DNA of 64,000 bases from Mucilaginibacter xinganensis (GTDB lineage Bacteria > Bacteroidota > Bacteroidia > Sphingobacteriales > Sphingobacteriaceae): contig JAMFSA010000069.1 of assembly GCA_026225055.1 (NCBI GenBank), positions 1 through 64,000 on the forward strand, given 5' to 3'. The translations under genes were made by a program, and so were the position numbers. Positions within the stretch are counted from its first letter, which is position 1. Every line of letters begins with the position of its first letter. Below the pieces are notes generated by a model, which saw only the letters and a list, made by a program, of their open reading frames with translations, was not told the origin of the DNA and did no database searches. Positions 27,172 through 36,736 of this stretch are shown here, one piece after another.

Positions 27172-27738
27172 TTACCTTGATTTCAGCCTGCTTAATGTTT
27201 CTTCTCGAATGTCAAGATACGAGGCTAAAACTTTATTGGAAATCCGTTGGACATACTGCGGGCGGTCTTTCATCAACTTTTCATAGCGCTGTGCTGCGGA
27301 AAGCGTGCTCAGTTGCTGCAATTTTTCATGCTGATATATATAGGCCATTTCAAGGAATAGATTATAAAAGTCCAGCCAACCTGGAATTTCAGTAAGTAGC
27401 CGGCGAAAGTTTCTGTAATTGATAGCGTAAAGTTCCGAATCCTCCAGCGCCTCCAGAAATTCTGTGGAAGATGTTTGTCCGATAAAACTTGACATTGCAG
27501 TACCGACCGATCCTTCTAAAGCGATAAATCTGGTATGCTGTTGTCCTCCGCTGGTCAAAAAATAGGTCCTGATGCAACCACTTCCCACGAAGTAAAACTC
27601 TCTGCATACTTCGCCATAATTAACTAAAAGAGTACCACGCGCAACTTTTCTGGGCGTAAAGCTTTTAACAATTTCATTAACTTGCACTTCGTTAATAGCG
27701 GTAGTCATTCGGAGGTACTGTTTAAAGTGTCCTATCAT
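27172..27738 (-). CDS. Crp/Fnr-family transcriptional regulator
   Basis: The 188-residue protein has an N-terminal cyclic-nucleotide-binding-like beta-roll (G-T-L-L-V-N-Y-G-E-V-C-R-E-F-Y-F-V) and a long dimerisation helix. A short HTH lies at the C-terminus (I-S-N-K-V-L-A-S-Y-L-D-I-R-E-E-T-L-S-R-L). The ligand-binding Arg of true cAMP receptors is not evident. Fe-S cysteines of Fnr are absent. Confidence 0.92.
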   Translation of the reverse strand: MIGHFKQYLRMTTAINEVQVNEIVKSFTPRKVARGTLLVNYGEVCREFYFVGSGCIRTYFLTSGGQQHTRFIALEGSVGTAMSSFIGQTSSTEFLEALEDSELYAINYRNFRRLLTEIPGWLDFYNLFLEMAYIYQHEKLQQLSTLSAAQRYEKLMKDRPQYVQRISNKVLASYLDIREETLSRLKSR

Positions 27739-28427
27739 TATTTTATTATTTGACTGGAAATTAAATTATTTTCCGAAATTTTTTCTGTTCATTTTCGCAC
27801 TTATAATCCTGACCAAGAATACTATATTTCCGACAGATTTGGGCATTCTGCAAAATCTAGCTAAAAATATTTTTCCTCATCGAATCATCAGTTATGGAGT
27901 CGATGTCGAACACGGTTAGGATGAGCTTGCCTTTCGTTTTTAAATAGGCGAATGTTACGATGAATAGCCACACAACTTGGCGCACCAAAGCTTACGACTG
28001 CCTGGTCAAGCTTCCGGCAATGTCCACTTTTGTTTAAAATATTTTTCACTCCGTGTCCAATTTCAACAAACTCAAGCATTATTGAAGAAAATTGAAAATT
28101 TAAAATAGGGTAAAGCGTAGATGGACATTCCAAAGCCATTGACCATCTCGTTGCGGAATAGGAAGCAGTTAATATTATAACACTTTAATCGTATTAATTT
28201 ATTGATTATGTATTCGGATTTTCCTAATTTTCGTTGATTTTTTTCGACGAAGGGGATGCAAAAAATCACAAAAGAGCTTCTGCGCTGGGAATATTCGGCG
28301 AGCGAATATAAATAAAATATGGAGAGGTGATTTTCTGTATGTTTTTTATAAAGTTGAAAAAATTGCCTACAATTAAACCCCCGCTTAGTTTATCTCATTT
28401 TACAAATCTCAAATTTTATATTTATAA
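27739..28427. other. Long divergent intergenic region with possible coding remnants
   Basis: The gap lies between a Crp-like gene and an NADP-binding protein gene. Reverse-strand DNA near 27860-27985 translates to a hydrophobic stretch followed by L-I-L-T-V-F-D-I-D-S-I-T, with no start codon, which looks like a membrane-protein tail. I cannot assign it. No RNA gene is visible. Confidence 0.5.
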
Positions 28428-29177
28428 ATGAAAGCAGGAATAATTGGCGCAGGGAATACCGGACAGGTGCTGGCAAGCATATTAGCACAAAATGATTTTG
28501 AAGTTGGCATAACTTCACGACCTGGTGCAGCTCACATAGGCCAAATTGCAGACCGCTTGTCAGCGTTAGTATTCCCTCTTGAAAAATTACTCATCTGGAG
28601 TGATATTATAGTTTTAGCGGTTCCTATGGGCGCCGTAGAACAATTAGCAACCGATAAGCTACGGGGCAAGCTGGTGATAGATTGCATTAATTATGCGGTT
28701 AAACGTGATGGCAGCATACCTGAAATCTTAAATGGAAAACCGACTTCTGTTTTTGTAGCAGATCATTTCCCGGGAGCGATTGTAATTAAAGCTTTCAACG
28801 CTATTACGATGGCAAATCTTGCAAGTGCAATCCGTCCTTCTGCGGATGAAAGATTTGCTATACCCGTGAGTGGTGATGATTCGGCGATGAAAGACCTGGT
28901 ATTACGATTGGTGAGCTTGACCGGTTTTGAGGCTTATGATGCAGGAAGCCTGGCTGATAGCTGGCGGCAACAAACCGGCAAACCGGCATTTTGCGTATTG
29001 GCTGAACTGCCGGAACTCATTATCTTGCTCGCCGAAGCACGAGAACCTGTGCCTGGCTTGGTACGCATAGCGGATGTGCAACTATATCGAGAAGCAGCTA
29101 TAGTACTGGTTCAAGAAAATCAGAATCGGGCTGAACAAATGTCCTCCGACAGAAAACAGCTGTCGCAATCCCGATAG
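28428..29177 (+). CDS. NADPH-binding F420-reductase-like oxidoreductase
   Basis: This 249-residue protein begins with a dinucleotide-binding motif, MKAGIIGAGNTGQVLA, and continues S-D-I-I-V-L-A-V-P and K-A-F-N-A-I-T, as in NADPH:F420 reductase-like proteins. Bacteroidota do not make F420, so the real substrate is unknown. The last 20 residues are Gln/Ser-rich and untypical. It is a lone gene. Confidence 0.8.
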   Translation: MKAGIIGAGNTGQVLASILAQNDFEVGITSRPGAAHIGQIADRLSALVFPLEKLLIWSDIIVLAVPMGAVEQLATDKLRGKLVIDCINYAVKRDGSIPEILNGKPTSVFVADHFPGAIVIKAFNAITMANLASAIRPSADERFAIPVSGDDSAMKDLVLRLVSLTGFEAYDAGSLADSWRQQTGKPAFCVLAELPELIILLAEAREPVPGLVRIADVQLYREAAIVLVQENQNRAEQMSSDRKQLSQSR

Positions 29178-29407
29178 GGAAAACAGAAACAAAGAACAGG
29201 TTGATGCAGAAGAAAAAATCGAATTTATATAGGACACGCGAATGTGCCGATCACAAGACAACTGGAATATGGCACGGCTAGCTAACTTTAAATACAAAGC
29301 GCTTTATGGTTGGAAAAAGCTATTTCAAAGAATGGATTACGAAACCTTGGAGACTTAAAACTTTATTGAGGACTTTTATCGAACTTAAGAAAAATCTGTA
29401 AAAAATT

Positions 29408-30124
29408 TTATTTTATAGCAGTCACCTTGCCTTTTTGATCTAATATTTGGATAACCGGCTGATCATTTTTATCGATGAATATTTTTAGCCGGGGATTACC
29501 TTTGGCGTCATTAAGAAACAGACCTACTTCTCCGTTCTTATTTTTGCCGGCAAAAAAGCGTTGTTGTCCTAAGTTGCCTGTTAGTTTTAACTTATTAATG
29601 CCCGCACTATAAGCATTGGTATCCTTAAGCTTTTGTAGGGAATCGATGTAATCAATAACTTGCGCCAAAGTAAAATTGTCAGGCCTGTCCCACAATCTTA
29701 AACCATAACTCCTGGTAGTCATCTTTCCTTTTCCATCATTGTCCTGATCGTATTGCAATTGCATGATCTGATCATTTTTATATTGGTCAAATGAATAAGC
29801 CATGCCCGCGCCGTTTTTATCGCCATCATATACGATGCCCCCGTCTTCATCACCATCGTTGTTAAAAAATATCATCCCTGCAGGGCGTTCACGACTTGCT
29901 GACACCTTTCCGTTTACTATACCCGGATGCTGGTTTTTCTGATCGCTGATCACCATTCTTAATCGCCCGTTCGGCTCTATAATATTTATCCGTTCAGCCG
30001 TAATCTGTTTAAAATGATTATTACGCATAGAAAGTAACAGCATTACAGCTAATATGATAATTGCCGCTGTTAAGAATGCCAGGTATAGTTTCAGGAATTT
30101 GACTTGTTTTGATAAGTCTGTCAT
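29408..30124 (-). CDS. Membrane-anchored protein of unknown function
   Basis: The 238-residue product has a single transmembrane anchor (about residues 13-33). A beta-rich extracytoplasmic domain follows with I-N-I-I-E-P-N-G-R-L-R-M-V-I-S, F-F-N-N-D-G-D-E-D-G-G and similar Asp/Gly-rich turns. The same short blade (nucleate, polar loop, G-x-x-x-L-x-I-F) recurs near the C-terminus. I recognise the type as a conserved Bacteroidota family without a known role. Confidence 0.65.
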   Translation of the reverse strand: MTDLSKQVKFLKLYLAFLTAAIIILAVMLLLSMRNNHFKQITAERINIIEPNGRLRMVISDQKNQHPGIVNGKVSASRERPAGMIFFNNDGDEDGGIVYDGDKNGAGMAYSFDQYKNDQIMQLQYDQDNDGKGKMTTRSYGLRLWDRPDNFTLAQVIDYIDSLQKLKDTNAYSAGINKLKLTGNLGQQRFFAGKNKNGEVGLFLNDAKGNPRLKIFIDKNDQPVIQILDQKGKVTAIK

Positions 30125-30393
30125 AGATATATAGGTTGGTACTATTGTTTAATTTCTAGAATTATTGTCTTTTTAATTTTATCGCAGTGGGAACAACTAA
30201 TATAAGATGAGTCATTCGATATATATTATACCATGAACTTAAACATTTTCAGTTTTATCTTTGTCTAAGGTATCTTCACACCTCGTACGCATTCGGTGTC
30301 ATTTTCAAACCCGTTTGAATCAGCGTGAAAAATGGGTTGCGGTATTTTTTGGAAAGGCATGTTCTACATTCAAGATAATTTTCCATTGTCACA

Positions 30394-30714
30394 TTAAACT
30401 TCCGCAGATTCATAAATATACATTTGAACAGCGTCCTTATCCGGCGCTAATATTTTCCTGTCCGTAGCGCAGGCCTGCCCTTCAGGTGTGGCGAAAGTTT
30501 CTTTGATGGCTTCTATCGTATCGAAGTATAATGTTACAATCATGTAAGCGCCCGAATGTCCCGTGGGAGATATGATCGTATTTTCACTGCTCAGTTCATA
30601 CTTTCTCAAACCGGCTAATTTTTTGACCAGCGGAGCAGTTATCTCCGTGTAATGCCGGTCAAACGCGGCTTTGTCCTTTGGTGTATTGTAGATGACTATC
30701 ATTTTTCCTTTCAT
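30394..30714 (-). CDS. EthD-family protein (copy 2)
   Basis: The 106-residue EthD domain is collinear with the copy at 13590-13910 and about three quarters identical by eye (MKGKMIV, AFDRHYTEI, GLRKYELS and ATPEG are shared). Here it is not linked to an HxlR regulator but follows a secreted DUF3108-like gene by 21 nt. The duplication thus moved the domain gene into a different operon. Its reaction is unknown. Confidence 0.85.
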   Translation of the reverse strand: MKGKMIVIYNTPKDKAAFDRHYTEITAPLVKKLAGLRKYELSSENTIISPTGHSGAYMIVTLYFDTIEAIKETFATPEGQACATDRKILAPDKDAVQMYIYESAEV

Positions 30715-30735
30715 GGTATTCTTTATTTATGTCGG

Positions 30736-31479
30736 TTAATAAATCTTAACCTTGTAGCGATAGGTCCCTTTGTACAGTTCTTTCATTTTTAACATCTCCC
30801 CGCTTTTTTCATCAATCCAGAACATGCCGTAAGCATCGGGTTCGTATTCAATTCTCAGCACCCAGCAGCTCGTTTTTGTATTTTCATTTAATGGCAATTC
30901 TTCCTTTGCCACTACCTTATAGGGATAATAAGCGGGTTCACCACCAGATGGATCGAGAAAGGCAATCATAAATTTTTGACCGACACGGCGATAAGGTAAC
31001 GCTGAAAATAGTTCCATGTCCCACTCCCAGTTAAAAACGGGGATGTTTAATGCAATTTTCTTTCGAGGGTCAGCTTTATTACCGGAAACGGTGTCAGCCG
31101 CGGCCATAAAACCAGCTGAAAAATTATAAGCAGTTATTTGCCCGTTCGCTTTACCATACTGAAAAATAGGCGAAAAATCGCTTTTCTTGCAATATGCACT
31201 TACGTACCGGTAAAGTGAATCATGATGATACCATTTCCACTCCAGATGGAAGGCGGGTTGATTGTTTATCTTTTCAAATTTGGTACTTCGAAGCCAAATG
31301 TCAGATGCCCCAATTTTATTAGAGGCACTATCGACCGTGTAAACTAAATAACTGGTGGCGCCTTCGTGTATTTTATTTAACAGCAATTTATTTTTTTTTG
31401 AATTAATGGTATCAGCCTGGGCGAAAACGTGACAAACGATAAATTGCAGACACAGCGCAAGGAAATTAAAGCGTTTCAT
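30736..31479 (-). CDS. Secreted protein, DUF3108-like
   Basis: The 247-residue protein has a signal peptide (C-H-V-F-A-Q-A). A beta-rich body carries the pattern C-W-V-L-R-I-E-Y-E-P-D-A-Y-G-M-F-W-I-D-E near its C-terminus, like the lipoprotein-type beta-barrel of DUF3108. Ligand and role are unknown. It probably heads a two-gene operon with EthD copy 2. Confidence 0.65.
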   Translation of the reverse strand: MKRFNFLALCLQFIVCHVFAQADTINSKKNKLLLNKIHEGATSYLVYTVDSASNKIGASDIWLRSTKFEKINNQPAFHLEWKWYHHDSLYRYVSAYCKKSDFSPIFQYGKANGQITAYNFSAGFMAAADTVSGNKADPRKKIALNIPVFNWEWDMELFSALPYRRVGQKFMIAFLDPSGGEPAYYPYKVVAKEELPLNENTKTSCWVLRIEYEPDAYGMFWIDEKSGEMLKMKELYKGTYRYKVKIY

Positions 31480-31846
31480 ATAAAATTTATTTGATAGTAA
31501 TTACGAGCTTAAAGCGTTAGATGTAACCCGGTAAAAAAATTAAATCGATGAGCCATTACAAATTGGTTGATGTGGTTATGGCAATCGTTGTTTACGCCGT
31601 TTGCTGACTCACTTTATGGTACAATGGTAAAAAAACTTTAAATATCCGGATGTTCCGATCTTGCTAAAATATCTTAGCGATGCCTTATTATTCTACGGGT
31701 GATTTTCTGCCTTCGCAAAAGATCAGCTCTTTACTATAGCGGTTAATGGCAGTGACACCTTAATTGTCCGCCTTCAGGTTAAAAATAGAATAGCCGAAAT
31801 TTCTCATTTCCATGATATGCCACTATGGGTATTTATGATGTTGATT
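31480..31846. other. Intergenic region without a recognisable gene
   Basis: Gap between two reverse-strand genes, AraC and the DUF3108-like gene. All frames are broken and I see no RNA or terminator signal. Confidence 0.6.
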
Positions 31847-32824
31847 TTATCTAGCAGATCCAGGTGGTATCCCGAACTTTTTCTTAAATGCTTTGGTAAA
31901 ATGCTGTACGGAGGAATAGCCGAGATTATCCGCTATTTCTTTGATAGGCTGATGGGGAAGCCGCTGCCTGGCCTCATTCAAACGGTATTCGTTTAAATAA
32001 CCATAAACGGTATTTTGATAAATCTCTTTAAAGCCTTGTTTTAGTTTAAATACATTTAATCCGACAATCTTGGACAATTCACTGAGGGAGGGTGGATGGT
32101 CAGCATGTTTCAGCAAATATTCTTTTGCCCCGTGAATGCATTCCTGATCATAAGCTGATTTGCAGGCTAAGGTCGAGATCGATGCGTTTGTTTCATAGGA
32201 AAAGGCTTGTAAAGTCAGCAATTCTACACACTTTGACTGTAGATACATCAGTTTTAAACCCCCTGTGAACCGACAATGCATAATGTCCTGTAAGCATTGG
32301 TGCATTGCAAACGAAATCGGCATATTGATTTTACCCATTGCCTGAATTTGACTACCATCGGTAATATCGGCAAAGTTCATCAGCAAGGGGCAGCTATTTG
32401 TCGTTAGCTGTAAAAAGTAGCTTTTTACAAACCGGATTTGAAAAAACTTGAAATTCTCATGATGATAGACACCATGTCCTGTAAACCCAGGCATATAGAA
32501 TAAATTTTGCTGGTTCTGATTAAAAACATGTTTAAGACCAGAACTGTCATCCTGAATTTCCAGTTTTCCTAAGAACGTAAAATGCATTTCTACAAATGCC
32601 TCGTCGTCCCTTATATCCATGTGTATCTTGTAGGCTTCTCTTACTTTCCAATCACCATAGATAATATGTATGCCGGGAAACTTTAGCTCAACGCATTCCA
32701 GGTCGCCGAACGAAAATGTGAGTATTTCTCGTTTCTCTTTTACGAATGGCTCGATTACACCAGGGATTCGCTGTGCGATTTGTTCATCCAGTTGCCCCTT
32801 ATTGTCTAAAAATGTTATTGACAT
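31847..32824 (-). CDS. AraC-family transcriptional regulator
   Basis: The 325-residue protein has a variable N-terminal region (about 1-215). A C-terminal AraC domain follows, with the two helix-turn-helix units SLSELSKIVGLNVFKLKQGF and I-K-E-I-A-D-N-L-G-Y-S-S-V-Q-H-F-T-K-A-F-K-K-K-F-G. The first HTH helix with K-L-K-Q-G-F and the Y-L-N-E-Y-R-L linker are typical of PchR-like members. It is a single gene; its targets are not evident. Confidence 0.92.
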   Translation of the reverse strand: MSITFLDNKGQLDEQIAQRIPGVIEPFVKEKREILTFSFGDLECVELKFPGIHIIYGDWKVREAYKIHMDIRDDEAFVEMHFTFLGKLEIQDDSSGLKHVFNQNQQNLFYMPGFTGHGVYHHENFKFFQIRFVKSYFLQLTTNSCPLLMNFADITDGSQIQAMGKINMPISFAMHQCLQDIMHCRFTGGLKLMYLQSKCVELLTLQAFSYETNASISTLACKSAYDQECIHGAKEYLLKHADHPPSLSELSKIVGLNVFKLKQGFKEIYQNTVYGYLNEYRLNEARQRLPHQPIKEIADNLGYSSVQHFTKAFKKKFGIPPGSAR

Positions 32825-33137
32825 ATTTATCCCTTAAATATAAATTATCCTACTCCCGGTATAAAGATCGCTCGTCTGTAGCAAATTAGATTTGCCTTAT
32901 TATTTAAGATACAAATCTGTTTGCGATGCTAACTACGATACAAAATACGGAATTTCAAAAGAAATTAAAAATCAGTCTTCAAAGTGGCTTGCATTTCAAT
33001 ATTATTCACTTTCTGGCACTAATTTGATACAAATAGTCTTTTCCTGCTCTGCGAAAGGTTAGATCGGTGTTGCTGTAACTATCACTTTGCCGGACTACCA
33101 GGTGCCAATAAATTAAACAGTTTAAAACAACTAAAGA
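32825..33137. other. Divergent intergenic region between AraC and atpA
   Basis: No gene is supported. A short reverse-strand frame overlapping the atpA start has no protein-like features. The upstream arm of the atpA-flanking inverted repeat begins at 33138. Confidence 0.6.
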
Positions 33138-33152
33138 ACGATTATCTGCAGG
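33138..33152 (+). repeat. Left arm of a 15-bp inverted repeat flanking atpA
   Basis: ACGATTATCTGCAGG lies 41 nt before the atpA start. Its exact reverse complement is at 34785-34799, 13 nt after the atpA stop. The arm also pairs imperfectly with GATTAATCG (33152-33160), so a local hairpin is possible. Confidence 0.8.
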
Positions 33153-33193
33153 ATTAATCGAAATAATAACCCAAACGCTAAATAAATTACAAA

Positions 33194-34771
33194 ATGGTAG
33201 AGGTAAGACCAGACGAAGTGTCGGCAATTTTGCGACAGCAATTATCGGGCTTTAAATCCGCATCTGAATTAGAAGAAGTAGGTACAGTACTCCAGGTCGG
33301 TGATGGAATCGCCCGTGCTTACGGATTAACAAAAGTACAATCAGGCGAACTGGTTGAATTTGAAACAGGTTTACAAGGTATCGTACTTAACCTGGAGGAA
33401 GACAACGTGGGTATTGTATTGCTGGGACAGTCTGATGGCGTAAAAGAAGGCGACACCATTAAACGTACCAAAAGAATAGCCTCCCTTAATGTAGGTGAAG
33501 GCATGCTTGGCCGCGTTGTGAATACTTTAGGCGCACCTATTGACGGCAAGGGGCCTATTGCAGGTAAAACCTACGAAATGCCCTTGGAGCGTAAAGCACC
33601 TGGTGTAATTTTCCGGCAGCCGGTAACCGAGCCTTTGCAAACCGGTATAAAAGCGATCGACGCGATGATTCCGATCGGTCGTGGCCAGCGTGAGCTGGTG
33701 ATCGGTGACCGCCAGACCGGTAAAACTGCGGTCTGTATCGATACTATCATCAACCAGAAAGAATTTTATGCTGCAGGCGAGCCGGTATTTTGTATCTATG
33801 TTGCCTGCGGCCAGAAAGCTTCTACCGTTGCGAACATCGTTCGTACCCTAGAAGAAAATAATGCAATGGACTATACGGTGGTGGTCTGTGCCAGTGCTGC
33901 TGACCCTGCGCCAATGCAATTTTTTGCACCGTTTGCGGGTGCAGCCATCGGTGAATATTTCCGTGATACCGGACGCCCTGCACTAATCATTTTTGATGAC
34001 TTGTCAAAACAAGCCGTCGCTTACCGCGAAGTGTCTTTGTTATTACGTCGTCCCCCAGGCCGTGAGGCATATCCTGGTGACGTGTTTTACTTGCACAGCC
34101 GCTTATTGGAGCGTGCGGCTAAGATCAGCCAGAATGATGAGATCGCTAAATCTATGAATGATTTGCCGGACTCGATCAAAGATATGGTGAAAGGTGGTGG
34201 CTCACTAACTGCATTGCCGATCATCGAAACACAGGCAGGTGACGTATCGGCTTATATCCCAACCAACGTGATCTCAATTACCGACGGACAGATATTCCTG
34301 GAATCAAACCTGTTTAACGCAGGCGTGCGGCCGGCTATCAACGTCGGTATTTCGGTATCGCGAGTGGGTGGCAACGCCCAGATTAAATCAATGAGAAAAG
34401 TGGCTGGTACTTTGAAACTTGACCAAGCCCAGTTCCGCGAACTGGAAGCGTTCTCAAAATTCGGATCGGACCTCGACGCCGCTACTAAAACTGTATTGGA
34501 TAAAGGCGCACGCAACGTTGAGCTATTGAAACAGGGCCAGTATTCGCCGGTGAGGGTTGAAAAACAGGTGGCCATTGTGTACGCTGGAACCAAAAACCTA
34601 ATGCGTAACGTGCCATTAAACAAGATTAAAGAATTTGAAATGGAATATACGTCGCAGTTAGAAATGCGTTATCCAGACACATTAGCAGCCCTAAAAGCCG
34701 GTCAACTGGATGACCAGATCACGGGAATACTGGAAACAGTTGCTAAAGAACTTTCAGTAAAGTATTTATAG
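33194..34771 (+). CDS. atpA: F1F0 ATP synthase subunit alpha, solitary copy
   Basis: The 525-residue protein is a full-length alpha subunit. It has Walker A GDRQTGKT (171-178), the Walker B strand [23 protein letters not shown] and [14 protein letters not shown] (380-393) with the arginine finger Arg390. Nothing essential is missing. The surprise is the context: none of atpB, E, F, H, G, D or C is within 30 kb on either side, while in Bacteroidota atpA normally lies between atpH and atpG. The coding style (CGT, CTG and GGT-rich) looks like a highly expressed gene. It is either a second copy or a relocated single copy. Confidence 0.97.
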   Translation: MVEVRPDEVSAILRQQLSGFKSASELEEVGTVLQVGDGIARAYGLTKVQSGELVEFETGLQGIVLNLEEDNVGIVLLGQSDGVKEGDTIKRTKRIASLNVGEGMLGRVVNTLGAPIDGKGPIAGKTYEMPLERKAPGVIFRQPVTEPLQTGIKAIDAMIPIGRGQRELVIGDRQTGKTAVCIDTIINQKEFYAAGEPVFCIYVACGQKASTVANIVRTLEENNAMDYTVVVCASAADPAPMQFFAPFAGAAIGEYFRDTGRPALIIFDDLSKQAVAYREVSLLLRRPPGREAYPGDVFYLHSRLLERAAKISQNDEIAKSMNDLPDSIKDMVKGGGSLTALPIIETQAGDVSAYIPTNVISITDGQIFLESNLFNAGVRPAINVGISVSRVGGNAQIKSMRKVAGTLKLDQAQFRELEAFSKFGSDLDAATKTVLDKGARNVELLKQGQYSPVRVEKQVAIVYAGTKNLMRNVPLNKIKEFEMEYTSQLEMRYPDTLAALKAGQLDDQITGILETVAKELSVKYL

Positions 34772-34784
34772 GCAAATGTGCGGG

Positions 34785-34799
34785 CCTGCAGATAATCGT
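34785..34799 (-). repeat. Right arm of the inverted repeat flanking atpA
   Basis: CCTGCAGATAATCGT is the exact reverse complement of 33138-33152. It also overlaps a local 7-bp inverted repeat, GATAATC (34791-34797) with GATTATC (34810-34816), that has no following T run and so does not look like an intrinsic terminator. Confidence 0.8.
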
Positions 34800-35032
34800 C
34801 TATTGTAGTGATTATCGTATCCTCTGTTTAACGTGGATTTGCTGCTAGCGTAGGACCTTATCGTCCGAATGTCGGCTTTAAAAGGAACTTAAGACGCGTG
34901 CGCTGGCAGCATATACTGTTTGCTCAAAACTATTGGAGTATTATTGGCTTTTCTGATACCTGTCGTTTTTATATAGCTTTATGATAGCGTCTTTACCTAA
35001 TTTTGAATATTACGGACTTTAATCAGTTTACT

Positions 35033-35512
35033 ATGGATTTTAATTTAGCACAGATCAATGTTGCAAAAATGCTTGCCCCTATAAATAGCCCGGTGATGGC
35101 TGAATTTGTTGCAAACCTTGATACTATCAATTCACTTGCCGAAGGTTCGGCTGGATTTGTCTGGAGGCTTAAGGATGACAATAATGATGCGACATCCCTC
35201 AGGCCTTATGATGATGATTTTATTATAATCAACATGTCAGTTTGGGATGACACGGAAGTTTTACGCAATTTTGCTTATGGCTCAGTGCATGTGGAGATAT
35301 TTAAACAACGCAAAAAGTGGTTCGAAAAAATGTCGGAAATGCATATGGCATTGTGGTATGTACCCAAAGGTTATATACCCACAGCGCAGGACGGCGTAGA
35401 CAGGCTACATTATTTGAGGAAAAATGGTGAAACACCTTATGCTTTTACCTACCGGAGTAAGTTTTCTGCCGGTGACGCGGTTAATTATAATCTGGGGAAT
35501 TTATCTGCATAA
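35033..35512 (+). CDS. DUF3291-family protein
   Basis: I prefer the start at 35033 (MDFNLAQINVAKMLAP), giving 159 residues, because family members begin at this strand; an ATT-rich upstream frame opens at 35003. The body shows N-S-L-A-E-G-S-A-G-F-V-W-R-L, the strand I-I-N-M-S-V-W-D and M-A-L-W-Y-V-P, a ferredoxin-like fold related to monooxygenase-type domains. Function is unknown. It is a lone gene. Confidence 0.85.
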   Translation: MDFNLAQINVAKMLAPINSPVMAEFVANLDTINSLAEGSAGFVWRLKDDNNDATSLRPYDDDFIIINMSVWDDTEVLRNFAYGSVHVEIFKQRKKWFEKMSEMHMALWYVPKGYIPTAQDGVDRLHYLRKNGETPYAFTYRSKFSAGDAVNYNLGNLSA

Positions 35513-35678
35513 GATATAAAGGCAGATATGGTTAAGTGCCATTATTATTAAAATGTAGTATATGGCTGATGAATTGGCGTTTAATGTTTGACCAGTACCA
35601 TGTCACACGCATAAGTTTGATATTGAAATAATTTTTTAGTTATAATATCATGTGCGGGCAACTCCGGTTTGCTGCGGG

Positions 35679-36641
35679 TCAGGGAATGATCACTAACCTT
35701 TTGCCGGCTAAATCATTTCTTTCCCAGGCTTTTACAATATCAAAAAGTCGTACATTTTCAATATCCATGTGCAGCTTGCCTTCTTTTATCCATTTCCATA
35801 CTTGGTTGCTACCCGTTGCAATCTCCTCTTGCGTTACTTTCCCCAAGCCGGATAGAACTAATCCTGAAGTCCGCAGCATCTCACCGGTTATAAAGGCACC
35901 TGCACCTGCTTTAGCGCCAATCGGTATATAGCGGATTCTTTTTGTAGGCATACGCATATCTTTTGGAACAAAAGATTTCAACAACACTTCAGCAGGGTGC
36001 CCCCAAAGGAAATCAATGACAATGTCATAACCAGCTTCGCCCTTATCTCTTTCAAATGCAGCTAAAAGTTCTTCATCGGATTGTTTCAGATCAATAACAG
36101 CATCGGCACCTAAACTTTGTAATAACTTCAGGGATGTTTCATTCCTGCCTGTCCCGATAACTCTTCCCGCTCCCAGTAATTTCGCTATTTGTATGGCCAT
36201 TTTTCCGGATACTCCTGTCGCGCCATTAATCAAAACAGTTTCTCCTTCCCTAATTTCAGCGGAATGTTTCAAGGGTAAAAACGACGTGAGCGCTGAAGGC
36301 GGGATGGCTGCTGCCATTGCCGCACTAATCCCATCGGGAATGGGTATAACATTTTTTACGGCCACTTTTTCTGCAAATGCACCATAGGGTGACTGCAAAA
36401 TGCCAAAACTGACGAGTTGACCATCCGGTGTCATACCGATACCTCTATGTCCAATAATAGCAGGAAATCCGGGATACATCTGCTTACTGGAATAATGCTC
36501 ACCACCAGCAACCACTCTTTCAAAGTTTTCTAAAACCACGGCTTTTACTTCAACGAGTATTTCATCATCGCCTGGTACTGGGTCTGCAAACTCTCTATAT
36601 TGCGGAGTTGCCCCGAATTTATCGATTACTGCTGCTTTCAT
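35679..36641 (-). CDS. Zinc-independent medium-chain dehydrogenase/quinone reductase-like
   Basis: The 320-residue protein has a GroES-like N-terminal domain. A Rossmann domain follows with ING-A-T-G-V-S-G-K-M-A-I-Q-I-A-K (about 140-156) and G-T-G-R-N-E-T for NADPH. Structural and catalytic zinc cysteines are absent, so it belongs to the quinone oxidoreductase branch. It lies 95 nt downstream of a Crp-like regulator gene on the same strand, which may control it. Confidence 0.88.
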   Translation of the reverse strand: MKAAVIDKFGATPQYREFADPVPGDDEILVEVKAVVLENFERVVAGGEHYSSKQMYPGFPAIIGHRGIGMTPDGQLVSFGILQSPYGAFAEKVAVKNVIPIPDGISAAMAAAIPPSALTSFLPLKHSAEIREGETVLINGATGVSGKMAIQIAKLLGAGRVIGTGRNETSLKLLQSLGADAVIDLKQSDEELLAAFERDKGEAGYDIVIDFLWGHPAEVLLKSFVPKDMRMPTKRIRYIPIGAKAGAGAFITGEMLRTSGLVLSGLGKVTQEEIATGSNQVWKWIKEGKLHMDIENVRLFDIVKAWERNDLAGKRLVIIP

Positions 36642-36736
36642 AACTTACGTTTTTATCAAAAATCAGCAATAATACAGATGGAGAAGTTTACATAAGATAA
36701 GAAATAGAAAACCTCACATTTCTTAACAAGAGATAA

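Noticed and set aside
34791..34816. Hairpin after atpA as an intrinsic terminator
   Set aside because: The stem is only 7 bp, AT-rich and not followed by a T run. It is better seen as part of the inverted repeat.
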